This document shows positions 18,057 to 25,477 of a DNA stretch of 64,000 bases, in pieces (the stretch's first letter is position 1; every line of letters starts with the position of its first letter). The translations under genes were made by a program, and so were the position numbers. Source of the stretch: Ehrlichia muris AS145. Lineage in GTDB: Bacteria; Pseudomonadota; Alphaproteobacteria; Rickettsiales; Anaplasmataceae. Where the stretch lies: assembly GCF_000508225.1 (NCBI RefSeq), contig NC_023063.1, forward strand, positions 1,132,718-1,196,717, given 5' to 3'. The notes under the pieces are model-generated. The model did not search any database and was not told the origin of the DNA. It saw only the letters and a program-made list of their open reading frames with translations.

Positions 18057-18947
18057 ATGAAGGACAAATTTATTGCGATAAGTACAGCATTGATGTGTTT
18101 ATTATCATCACCTAGCATATCATTTTCAGAAACTGTAAATAATAAAGTTGAAAAACACTCTGGATTATACATTAGCGGACAATACAAACCTAGTGTCTCT
18201 GTTTTCAGCAATTTTTCAGTAAAAGAAACAAATGTTCCTACAAAGCAGCTTATAGCTCTTAAAAAAGACATTGATTCTGTTGAAATTGATGCTAGTAATG
18301 CTACGAAAGGTATTAGTAAACCAGAGCATTTCAACATTCCTTATACTGTAGAATTCCAAGACAATGCTGTTAATTTTAATGCAGCTATTGGTTATTCTTT
18401 TTCTGAAGGCTCAAGAATTGAAGTAGAAGGGTTTTATGAAAAATTTGATGTAAAAAACCCTGGAGGCTATACAAAAGTAAAGGATGCTTACCGTTACTTT
18501 GCTTTAGCACGCGATTTAGAAAGTAATAAGTTTCAGCCAAAAAATAAAAGTTCCTCTGCACCCATAGGTGTTTTCCATACTGTAATGAAAAATGACGGCC
18601 TATCTATTTTAGCTACAATAGCCAACATTTGCTATGATTTTTCTCTAGATGAGTTATCGGTTTCACCTTACATATGTGTAGGAATGGGTATAAATGCCAT
18701 AGAATTTTTTGATGCTTTACATGTGAAATTTGCTTATCAGGGCAAGCTAGGTATTAGCTATCAGCTATTCCCTAAAATTAATCTATTTGTTAATGGATAT
18801 TATCATCAAGTAATAGGCAGTAAGTTTAAAAATTTGAATGTTCAATACGTTCACGATTTAGCAAACGTTCCTAAAGTTACATCAGCAGTTGCCACACTTG
18901 ATGTCGCATACTTTGGCAGTGAAGTTGGAATAAGACTCACACTCTAA
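18057..18947 (+). CDS. OMP-1/P28 family outer-membrane protein, paralog 14 (second type B), end of the packed run
   Basis: 296 residues from the ATG at 18057, which has the same ACGGAAATTTC leader as its neighbours; longer in-frame starts lie inside the preceding gene. Signal peptide SPSISFS-ET. It matches paralog 12 over KVEKHSGLYISGQYKPSV, HFNIPYTVEFQDNAVNF and IEFFDALHVKFAY. Its KVKDAYRYFALARD region is type A-like, so it appears mosaic. The C-terminus is IGIRLTL, lacking the terminal phenylalanine. A hairpin 11 bases after the stop probably ends the operon. Confidence 0.88.
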   Translation: MKDKFIAISTALMCLLSSPSISFSETVNNKVEKHSGLYISGQYKPSVSVFSNFSVKETNVPTKQLIALKKDIDSVEIDASNATKGISKPEHFNIPYTVEFQDNAVNFNAAIGYSFSEGSRIEVEGFYEKFDVKNPGGYTKVKDAYRYFALARDLESNKFQPKNKSSSAPIGVFHTVMKNDGLSILATIANICYDFSLDELSVSPYICVGMGINAIEFFDALHVKFAYQGKLGISYQLFPKINLFVNGYYHQVIGSKFKNLNVQYVHDLANVPKVTSAVATLDVAYFGSEVGIRLTL

Positions 18948-18958
18948 CCATTTAACTA

Positions 18959-18998
18959 TTGAAATAATGGGAAACTAATAGTGTTTCTCATTATTCAA
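18959..18998 (+). terminator. Hairpin after the packed omp run, probable terminator
   Basis: Arms 18959-18975 and 18983-18998 pair over about 16 base pairs with one bulged A and one G-U pair, around a 7-base loop. No strong T run follows (TGCTTTAAC). Its place directly after the last packed gene and before a 550-base spacer supports termination. Confidence 0.6.
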
Positions 18999-19487
18999 TG
19001 CTTTAACAATAAAGGTAGTATATATTAAGTATATACAGGTTTTCTAGTTTTAAATTAATAATAAAATTATATCCCATTAATAAAAAAGCTTTAAGTTATA
19101 TAGTACATATTTTTAAGGATCTTCCTCTAATATTTCAAACAATATCTATCAAATTGTATTCTGCTTTACTAGGATGATTTTTAAATAAATTTTAATTAAT
19201 TTACTATTCCATATTTATTAATATATGTTATAATATAAAGAATTAGGATAATAGATCTACTTATTAGAACATATACCATTATTAATAGATAAATGCATAA
19301 AGTATTGATTTATGCGCTATAACAATAAATATACGATGTAATAAGACTATAAAAGTATACTTTTGATAATATTTTTATTAATCAATTAGTAAAATTAATT
19401 GTAAATTTTTATTAAAAAATTTCCTCTAATTATTTTAAATATCAATTACTTTTACTGTAAATTTAAAAGAAATTTTATATTCTAGAC
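18999..19487. other. Spacer separating the packed omp run from the single-promoter omp genes
   Basis: About 490 AT-rich bases with no recognisable gene. Its right end meets the omp-1B promoter. It marks the switch in layout from packed to widely spaced genes. Confidence 0.5.
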
Positions 19488-19516
19488 TTGCTTTTCTTTA
19501 CTTCTTTTATTATTCT
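19488..19516 (+). promoter_or_regulatory. Candidate promoter of the omp-1B-like gene
   Basis: TTGCTT (19488-19493), 17 bases, TATTCT (19511-19516), 36 bases before the ATG. It has the same layout as the promoters at 20660, 21832, 23008 and 24179. Confidence 0.6.
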
Positions 19517-19552
19517 TAAATTTTGATTATCTTTTATAAAAGGTTTATTAAC

Positions 19553-20404
19553 ATGAATTATAAGAAAATTTTTGTAGGGAGCGCATTAATCTCATTAATG
19601 TCAATCTTACCGTACCAGTCTTTTGCAGATCCTGTAACTTCCAATGATACAGGAATCAATGATAGCAAAGAAGGATTCTATATCAGCGCAAAGTATAATC
19701 CAAGTATATCACATTTTAGAAAATTTTCAGTTGGAGAAACTCCTATTAATGGAACAACTTCTGCTACTAAAAAAGTTATTGGATTAAAGAAAAATGGAAG
19801 CATAGCTACCCATAATGATTTCACCAAAGTAGATCCAGTTTTTGAGTTTCGCAATAACTTAATATCAGGGTTCTCAGGAAGTATTGGTTATGCTATGGAT
19901 GGACCAAGAATAGAACTTGAGGCTGCGTACCAACAATTTAATGCAAAAAATCCTGACAATAATGACAGTGATAGTAGTGATTACTATAAGTACTTTGGGT
20001 TATCTCGTGAAGATACAATAGCAGATAAGAAATATGTGGTGCTTAAAAACGAACGTATAACTTTCATGTCGTTAATGATTAATACTTGTTATGATATTAC
20101 AGCTGAAGGAGTACCTTTTACACCATATGCATGTGCAGGTATAGGAGCAGACCTTATAAGTATATTTAAAGATTTTAACCTAAAATTTGCTTATCAAGGA
20201 AAAATAGGTGTTAGTTATCCGATTACACCGGAAGTTTCTGCATTTATTGGAGGATATTATCATGGAGTTATAGGAAATCAGTTTAACAAGATACCTGTAA
20301 TAACACCTGTAGTATTAGATGAAGCTCCTCAAACTACATCCGCTTCAGTAACTCTTGACACTGGATACTTTGGTGGAGAAATTGGAGTGAGATTCATCTT
20401 CTAG
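19553..20404 (+). CDS. omp-1B: OMP-1B (P28-Omp14)-like outer-membrane protein, paralog 15
   Basis: 283 residues from the ATG at 19553 with AAAGG nine bases upstream; an earlier in-frame start would put the promoter leader inside the protein. Signal peptide PYQSFA-DP. Remembered E. chaffeensis OMP-1B matches along most of its length: LISLMSILPYQSFADPVTSN, DTGINDSKEGFYIS, YNPSISHFRKFS, NLISGFSGSIGYAMDGPRIE, YYKYFGLSRED, FKDFNLKFAYQGKIG, PVITPVVL, and a C-terminus close to IGVRFIF. In E. chaffeensis this paralog is the major one in tick cells; transfer of that role here is inference. It is a beta-barrel, porin-type protein. Confidence 0.9.
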   Translation: MNYKKIFVGSALISLMSILPYQSFADPVTSNDTGINDSKEGFYISAKYNPSISHFRKFSVGETPINGTTSATKKVIGLKKNGSIATHNDFTKVDPVFEFRNNLISGFSGSIGYAMDGPRIELEAAYQQFNAKNPDNNDSDSSDYYKYFGLSREDTIADKKYVVLKNERITFMSLMINTCYDITAEGVPFTPYACAGIGADLISIFKDFNLKFAYQGKIGVSYPITPEVSAFIGGYYHGVIGNQFNKIPVITPVVLDEAPQTTSASVTLDTGYFGGEIGVRFIF

Positions 20405-20458
20405 TTTTATTTACTGTTACACATAATAAGCAGTAAAAAACTTAGCAATTCATATCAT

Positions 20459-20491
20459 AGGGAAAATATGAAGTTATTTCAAGTTTTCCCT
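20459..20491 (+). terminator. Candidate terminator after omp-1B
   Basis: AGGGAAAA (20459-20466) pairs perfectly with TTTTCCCT (20484-20491), followed by a T-rich stretch. It lies 55 bases after the stop of the omp-1B-like gene. Confidence 0.5.
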
Positions 20492-20659
20492 TGTGTGTTT
20501 CTGCTTTTTCTGATGAAAGGTGTTTCATTTTTACCATGAATATCTTAGTGTGTTGCTTTAGCAAGAAAGTACACTTTTCCTTTCTATCCAGACAATACAA
20601 CATATTAAATTTTTCTTACAATAATCACAGATATTTTTCGTAAAAAGCTACCTTCTAGC

Positions 20660-20688
20660 TTGCATTTACCTTACACTTCTACTATTGT
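20660..20688 (+). promoter_or_regulatory. Candidate promoter of the first P28-19-like gene
   Basis: TTGCAT (20660-20665), 17 bases, TATTGT (20683-20688), 32 bases before the ATG. The 120 bases before this gene are almost identical to those before the genes at 21893 and 23069. Confidence 0.65.
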
Positions 20689-20720
20689 TAGCTTATTTTC
20701 ACTATTTTTAGGTGTGTAAT

Positions 20721-21557
20721 ATGAATTGCAAAAAAATTTTTATAACAACAGCATTAATATCATTAATGTCCTTTCTACCTGGAGTGTCATTCTCTGACCC
20801 AGTACAGGATAGTAGCACTAATGGTAACTTCTATATCAGTGGAAAATACATGCCAAGTGCTTCTCACTTTGGAGTATTTTCAGCTAAAGAGGAAAAAAAT
20901 CCTACTGTAGCATTATACGGCTTAAAACAAGATTGGGCAGGTGTATCATCAACAACACACAACGATAACGAATTTAACAACAAAGGCTATTCATTTAAAT
21001 ATGAAAATAACCCATTTTTAGGCTTCGCAGGAGCTATTGGCTATTCAATGGATGGTCCAAGAGTAGAGTTTGAAGTATCTTATGAAACATTTGATGTTAA
21101 AAATCAGGGTAATAATTATAAAAACGATGCTCATAAATACTGCGCTTTGGATAAAACAGGAACTGCGAATAACGCTACAGCCAATAACTACGTATTGTTA
21201 AAAAGTGAAGGACTACTTGACATATCATTTATGCTAAATGCATGCTATGATATAATAACAGATGGAATACCTTTTTCTCCTTACATATGTGCAGGTATTG
21301 GTACTGATTTAGTATCTATGTTTGAAACTACAAATCCTAAAATTTCTTATCAAGGAAAATTAGGCTTAAGTTATTCTATAAGTCCAGAAGCTTCTGTATT
21401 TGTTGGTGGGCATTTTCATAAAGTTATAGGAAGTGAATTTAAAGACATCCCTACTCTTAAGGCTTTTGCTGCATCAACAGCAACTCCAGATATGGCAATA
21501 GTAACACTAAGTGTATGTCATTTTGGAATAGAACTTGGAGGAAGGTTTAGCTTCTAA
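20721..21557 (+). CDS. P28-19-like major outer-membrane protein, tandem copy 1 (paralog 16)
   Basis: 278 residues from the ATG at 20721; AGG sits eight bases upstream, and an in-frame GTG at 20712 overlaps that site. Signal peptide LPGVSFS-DP. The mature protein has FYISGKYMPSASHFGVFSAK, YSFKYENNPFLGFAGAIGYS, VSYETFDVKNQGNNYKN, YICAGIGTDLVSMFE and the C-terminus IELGGRFSF, as in E. chaffeensis P28-19, the main surface protein in mammalian cells. Differences from copies 2 and 3 cluster in two loops: VSSTTHNDNEFNN, and DKTGTANNATANN after the KYCAL block. Family members P28 and OMP-1F have reported porin activity. It has its own promoter. Confidence 0.92.
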   Translation: MNCKKIFITTALISLMSFLPGVSFSDPVQDSSTNGNFYISGKYMPSASHFGVFSAKEEKNPTVALYGLKQDWAGVSSTTHNDNEFNNKGYSFKYENNPFLGFAGAIGYSMDGPRVEFEVSYETFDVKNQGNNYKNDAHKYCALDKTGTANNATANNYVLLKSEGLLDISFMLNACYDIITDGIPFSPYICAGIGTDLVSMFETTNPKISYQGKLGLSYSISPEASVFVGGHFHKVIGSEFKDIPTLKAFAASTATPDMAIVTLSVCHFGIELGGRFSF

Positions 21558-21600
21558 TTTTGTTGTTGCCACATGTTAAAAATGATCTAAAATTATTTTC

Positions 21601-21666
21601 ATTATTGCTGCAGACAAAAAAAAGAAAATAGTGGCAAAAGAATGTAGCAATAATAGGGGGGGGGGG
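21601..21666 (+). promoter_or_regulatory. Stem-loop ending in an 11-G tract, copy 1
   Basis: ATTATTGCT (21601-21609) pairs perfectly with AGCAATAAT (21646-21654), and one base later comes a run of 11 G (21656-21666). A second pair, TTGCCAC (21566-21572) and GTGGCAA (21631-21637), overlaps it. The tract lies about 165 bases upstream of the next promoter. The stem might act as terminator for the preceding gene, and the G run is a slippage-prone site. The function is inference. Confidence 0.6.
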
Positions 21667-21831
21667 ACAAAACTTACTAAAGCAAAATCCATTATATTAT
21701 TTTTACACAAAATTATGTACATATAAGATACCTAAAACTAAGGTGCCTTTCATTATTATCAGTTTTGCATAATATATTAAATTTTTCTTACAATAATCAC
21801 AGATATTTTTCGTAAAAAGCCACCTTCTAAC

Positions 21832-21860
21832 TTGCATTTACCTTACACTTCTACTATTGT
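21832..21860 (+). promoter_or_regulatory. Candidate promoter of the second P28-19-like gene
   Basis: TTGCAT (21832-21837), 17 bases, TATTGT (21855-21860), with the ATG at 21893. It is a near-exact copy of the region before 20721. Confidence 0.65.
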
Positions 21861-21892
21861 TAGCTTATTTTCACTATTTTTAGGTGTGTAAT

Positions 21893-22729
21893 ATGAATTG
21901 CAAAAAAATTTTTATAACAACAGCATTAATATCATTAATGTCCTTTCTACCTGGAGTGTCATTCTCTGACCCAGTACAGGATAGTAGCGCTAATGGTAAC
22001 TTCTATATCAGTGGAAAATATATGCCAAGTGCTTCTCACTTTGGAGTATTTTCAGCTAAAGAGGAAAAAAACCCTACTGTAGCATTATATGGGTTAAAAC
22101 AAGATTGGACAGGTGTATCATCAACAGCACACAACGATAACGAATTTAACAACAAAGGATATTCATTTAAATACGAAAATAACCCATTTTTAGGTTTTGC
22201 AGGAGCTATTGGTTATTCAATGGGTGGTCCAAGAGTAGAGTTTGAAGTGTCTTATGAAACATTTGATGTTAAAAATCAGGGTAATAACTATAAAAACGAT
22301 GCTCATAAATACTGTGCTTTAGGTCAACAGGATAATTCTGGTAAAGCTAAAGCAAATCTATACGTTCTACTGAAAAGCGAAGGATTACTTGATATATCAT
22401 TTATGCTAAATGCGTGCTATGACATAATAACAGATGGGATGCCTTTTTCTCCTTACATATGTGCAGGTATTGGTACTGATTTAGTATCTATGTTTGAAAC
22501 TACAAATCCTAAAATTTCTTATCAAGGAAAATTAGGCTTAAGTTATTCTATAAGTCCAGAAGCTTCTGTATTTGTTGGTGGGCATTTTCATAAAGTTATA
22601 GGAAGTGAATTTAAAGACATCCCTACTCTTAAAGCTTTTGCTACATCAACAGCAACTCCAGATATGGCAATAGTAACACTAAGTGTATGTCATTTTGGAA
22701 TAGAACTTGGAGGAAGGTTTAGCTTCTAA
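21893..22729 (+). CDS. P28-19-like major outer-membrane protein, tandem copy 2 (paralog 17)
   Basis: 278 residues, same length and frame as copy 1, and nearly identical in signal peptide, central part and C-terminus. Changes are confined mostly to WTGVSSTAHNDNEFNN in the first variable loop and GQQDNSGKAKANLYV in the second. A few single changes occur elsewhere (SMGGPR for SMDGPR). It lies 1172 bases after copy 1 with matching promoter and 3' flank, so gene, promoter and tail were duplicated as one unit. Near identity means expression of the copies would be hard to tell apart outside the loops. Confidence 0.92.
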   Translation: MNCKKIFITTALISLMSFLPGVSFSDPVQDSSANGNFYISGKYMPSASHFGVFSAKEEKNPTVALYGLKQDWTGVSSTAHNDNEFNNKGYSFKYENNPFLGFAGAIGYSMGGPRVEFEVSYETFDVKNQGNNYKNDAHKYCALGQQDNSGKAKANLYVLLKSEGLLDISFMLNACYDIITDGMPFSPYICAGIGTDLVSMFETTNPKISYQGKLGLSYSISPEASVFVGGHFHKVIGSEFKDIPTLKAFATSTATPDMAIVTLSVCHFGIELGGRFSF

Positions 22730-22825
22730 TTTTGTTGTTGCCACATGTTAAAAATGATCTAAAATTATTTTCATTATTGCTGCAGACAAAAAAGAAAATA
22801 GTGGCAAAAGAATGTAGCAATAATA

Positions 22826-22837
22826 GGGGGGGGGGGG
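22826..22837 (+). repeat. Poly-G tract, copy 2 (12 G)
   Basis: A run of 12 G directly after the same AGCAATAATA stem arm seen in copy 1, about 170 bases before the next promoter. The length differs from copy 1 by one base, as expected for slippage. In an AT-rich genome such a run is rare. Confidence 0.85.
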
Positions 22838-23007
22838 ACAAAACTTATTAAACAAGCTCATTATATTTTTTTACTATTTTTACACAAAATTATGTACATA
22901 TTAAGATGTCTATAATAAAGTACACCCTATTATTACAATTTTACATAATATATTAAATTTTTCTTACAATAATCACAGATATTTTTCGTAAAAAGCTACC
23001 TTCTAAC

Positions 23008-23036
23008 TTGCATTTACCTTACACTTCTACTATTGT
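23008..23036 (+). promoter_or_regulatory. Candidate promoter of the third P28-19-like gene
   Basis: TTGCAT (23008-23013), 17 bases, TATTGT (23031-23036), with the ATG at 23069. Matches the two preceding copies almost base for base. Confidence 0.65.
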
Positions 23037-23068
23037 TAGCTTATTTTCACTATTTTTAGGTGTGTAAT

Positions 23069-23905
23069 ATGAATTGCAAAAAAATTTTTATAACAACAGC
23101 ATTAATATCATTAATGTCCTTTCTACCTGGAGTGTCATTCTCTGACCCAGTACAGGATAGTAGCGCTAATGGTAACTTCTATATCAGTGGAAAATATATG
23201 CCAAGCGCTTCTCACTTTGGAGTATTTTCAGCTAAAGAGGAAAAAAATCCTACTGTAGCATTATATGGGTTAAAACAAGATTGGGCAGGTGTAGGAGCAT
23301 CAGCACATACTGATGAGGACTTTAAGAATAAAGGTTATTCATTTAAATATGAAAATAACCCATTTTTAGGCTTCGCAGGAGCTATTGGTTATTCAATGGA
23401 TGGTCCAAGAGTAGAGTTTGAAGTGTCTTACGAAACATTTGATGTTAAAAATCAGGGTAATAATTATAAAAACGATGCCCATAAGTACTGCGCTTTAACC
23501 CAACAAGATGGCACCACCAAACCTACACAAAATAAATACGTTCTACTAAAAAGTGAAGGACTACTTGATATATCATTTATGCTAAATGCGTGCTATGATA
23601 TAATAACAGATGGAATGCCTTTTTCTCCTTACATATGTGCAGGTATTGGTACTGATTTAGTATCTATGTTTGAGACTACAAATCCTAAAATTTCTTATCA
23701 AGGAAAATTAGGTTTAAGCTATTCTATAAGTCCAGAAGCTTCTGTATTTGTTGGTGGGCATTTTCATAAAGTTATAGGAAATGAATTTAAAGACATCCCT
23801 ACTCTTAAGGCTTTTGCTGCATCAACAGCAACTCCAGATATGGCAATAGTAACACTAAGTGTATGTCATTTTGGAATAGAACTTGGAGGAAGGTTTAGCT
23901 TCTAA
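23069..23905 (+). CDS. P28-19-like major outer-membrane protein, tandem copy 3 (paralog 18)
   Basis: 278 residues. Signal peptide, barrel segments and C-terminus match copies 1 and 2. The first variable loop is distinct (WAGVGASAHTDEDFKNKG), as is the second (TQQDGTTKPTQNKYV). It retains SMDGPR like copy 1 and GMPFSPYICAG like copy 2, so it combines marks of both. It lies 1176 bases after copy 2. Its downstream spacer is a visible chimera of the two earlier spacers. Surface exposure of the two loops is inferred from where this family varies. Confidence 0.92.
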   Translation: MNCKKIFITTALISLMSFLPGVSFSDPVQDSSANGNFYISGKYMPSASHFGVFSAKEEKNPTVALYGLKQDWAGVGASAHTDEDFKNKGYSFKYENNPFLGFAGAIGYSMDGPRVEFEVSYETFDVKNQGNNYKNDAHKYCALTQQDGTTKPTQNKYVLLKSEGLLDISFMLNACYDIITDGMPFSPYICAGIGTDLVSMFETTNPKISYQGKLGLSYSISPEASVFVGGHFHKVIGNEFKDIPTLKAFAASTATPDMAIVTLSVCHFGIELGGRFSF

Positions 23906-24002
23906 TTTTGTTGTTGCCACATGTTAAAAATGATCTAAAATTATTTTCATTATTGCTGCAGACAAAAAAAGAAAATAGTGGCAAAAGAATGTAGCAATAA
24001 TA

Positions 24003-24014
24003 GGGGGGGGGGGG
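24003..24014 (+). repeat. Poly-G tract, copy 3 (12 G)
   Basis: A run of 12 G in the same stem-loop context as the two earlier tracts, 165 bases before the promoter of the fourth P28-19-like gene. Confidence 0.85.
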
Positions 24015-24178
24015 ACAAAACTTACTAAAGCAAAATCCATTATATTATTTTTACACAAAATTATGTACATATTAAGATGTCTATAATAAAGTACACCCTA
24101 TTATTACAATTTTACATAATATATTAAATTTTTCTTACAAAAATAACCAATATTTTACATCAAAACCTATATTCTGAC

Positions 24179-24207
24179 TTGCTTTTATTTTATAGTTCTA
24201 CTATTGT
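24179..24207 (+). promoter_or_regulatory. Candidate promoter of the fourth P28-19-like gene
   Basis: TTGCTT (24179-24184), 17 bases, TATTGT (24202-24207), 28 bases before the ATG. The surrounding sequence has drifted from the other three copies, yet the two boxes and the spacing are kept, which supports function. Confidence 0.65.
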
Positions 24208-24235
24208 TAATTTATTTGTCACTATTAGGTTATGT

Positions 24236-25063
24236 ATGAATTGCAAAAGAATTTTTATAAAAAGTGCACTAATATCATTAATATCTTTCTTACCTGGAAT
24301 ATCATTTTCTGATCCAATACAGGATAGTAATGTTAGTGGTAACTTCTATATCAGCGGGAAATATATGCCAAGTGCTTCTCACTTTGGAGTATTTTCAGCT
24401 AAAGAAGAAAAAAATGCAACAGCTAAAACATTTGGCTTAAAACAAGATTGGGATGGAGCTGCAATATCTAATACTAGTACAGATGTATTCACAATTTCAA
24501 ATTATTCATTCAAGTATGAAAATAATCCATTTTTAGGCTTCGCAGGAGCTATTGGTTATTCAATGGGTGGTCCAAGAATAGAATTTGAAGTATCTTATGA
24601 AACATTTGATGTTAAAAATCAGGGTAATAACTATAAAAATGATGCTCATAGATATTACGCTTTATCTCAAGACACAACAATTGCACAAAACAAATTTGTT
24701 GTGCTAAAAAATGAAGGTTTAGCTGATATATCATTTATGTTAAATGCATGCTATGATGTAACAACAGAGGGAATACCTTTTTCTCCTTACATATGTGCAG
24801 GTATTGGTACTGACTTAGTATCTATGTTTGAAGCTACAAGTCCTAAGATTTCTTATCAAGGAAAATTAGGCTTAAGCTATTCTATAAGCCCAGAAACCTC
24901 TGTGTTTGTTGGTGGACACTTTCATAAGGTAGTAGGAAATGAATTTAAAGACGTTCCTGCCATAGTACCTAGTGGATCAACTCTTGCAGGAAACCACTTT
25001 GCAATAGTAACACTAAATGTATGCCATTTTGGTATAGAACTTGGAGGAAGGTTTGCCTTCTAA
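24236..25063 (+). CDS. P28-19-like major outer-membrane protein, copy 4 (paralog 19), closest to E. chaffeensis P28-19
   Basis: 275 residues from the ATG at 24236; an upstream in-frame start would place the promoter inside the coding sequence. Signal peptide LPGISFS-DP. It differs more from copies 1-3 than they do from each other. It matches remembered P28-19 best: WDGAAISNTSTDVFTISNYS, HRYYALS, FEATSPKISYQ, the GSTLAGNHFAIV stretch and the C-terminus ELGGRFAF. It is probably the parental gene, with copies 1-3 a later expansion at the place where E. chaffeensis has omp-1C to omp-1F. Confidence 0.92.
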   Translation: MNCKRIFIKSALISLISFLPGISFSDPIQDSNVSGNFYISGKYMPSASHFGVFSAKEEKNATAKTFGLKQDWDGAAISNTSTDVFTISNYSFKYENNPFLGFAGAIGYSMGGPRIEFEVSYETFDVKNQGNNYKNDAHRYYALSQDTTIAQNKFVVLKNEGLADISFMLNACYDVTTEGIPFSPYICAGIGTDLVSMFEATSPKISYQGKLGLSYSISPETSVFVGGHFHKVVGNEFKDVPAIVPSGSTLAGNHFAIVTLNVCHFGIELGGRFAF

Positions 25064-25477
25064 TTTACTAATACATATTGTTTAAGTAGTTTTGTATATA
25101 AGATAAAAGCTAGATTTGCACTATTACAAATATGCTAACAATTACACTGTCCTTATAAATTAGTTTTTACTACATACATTGTAATTGTTAGCTAAAATTC
25201 TATAATACTGCTTATTAGTTATATAAGTATCTAATTGTCAAAGAGCCACTATTATCAAGCTTGTTTTATTGTATTGCCTACCCCCATTAAACCCTTTATT
25301 CAAGGAAACACAACAGTGTGTACTCGGCATTCTCCTAACTACAGTCATACAAAAGCATAACTGTAGCAGAAATAAATATACTATGATTACGTAAGAAATT
25401 AGCGTGGTATAAATAAAATAGGAAACCTATCTAATCCCCACAATAGAAATTACAAGAAATTCATACTTAATAAAATC
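25064..25477. other. Spacer between convergent omp paralogs 19 and 20
   Basis: About 410 bases. No gene is visible. It lacks the stem-loop/poly-G element found after the three preceding genes. Confidence 0.5.

Noticed and set aside
21601..24014. Insertion-sequence ends around the p28 copies
   Set aside because: The repeated inverted stems are parts of duplicated 3' flanks. There is no transposase and no target duplication.
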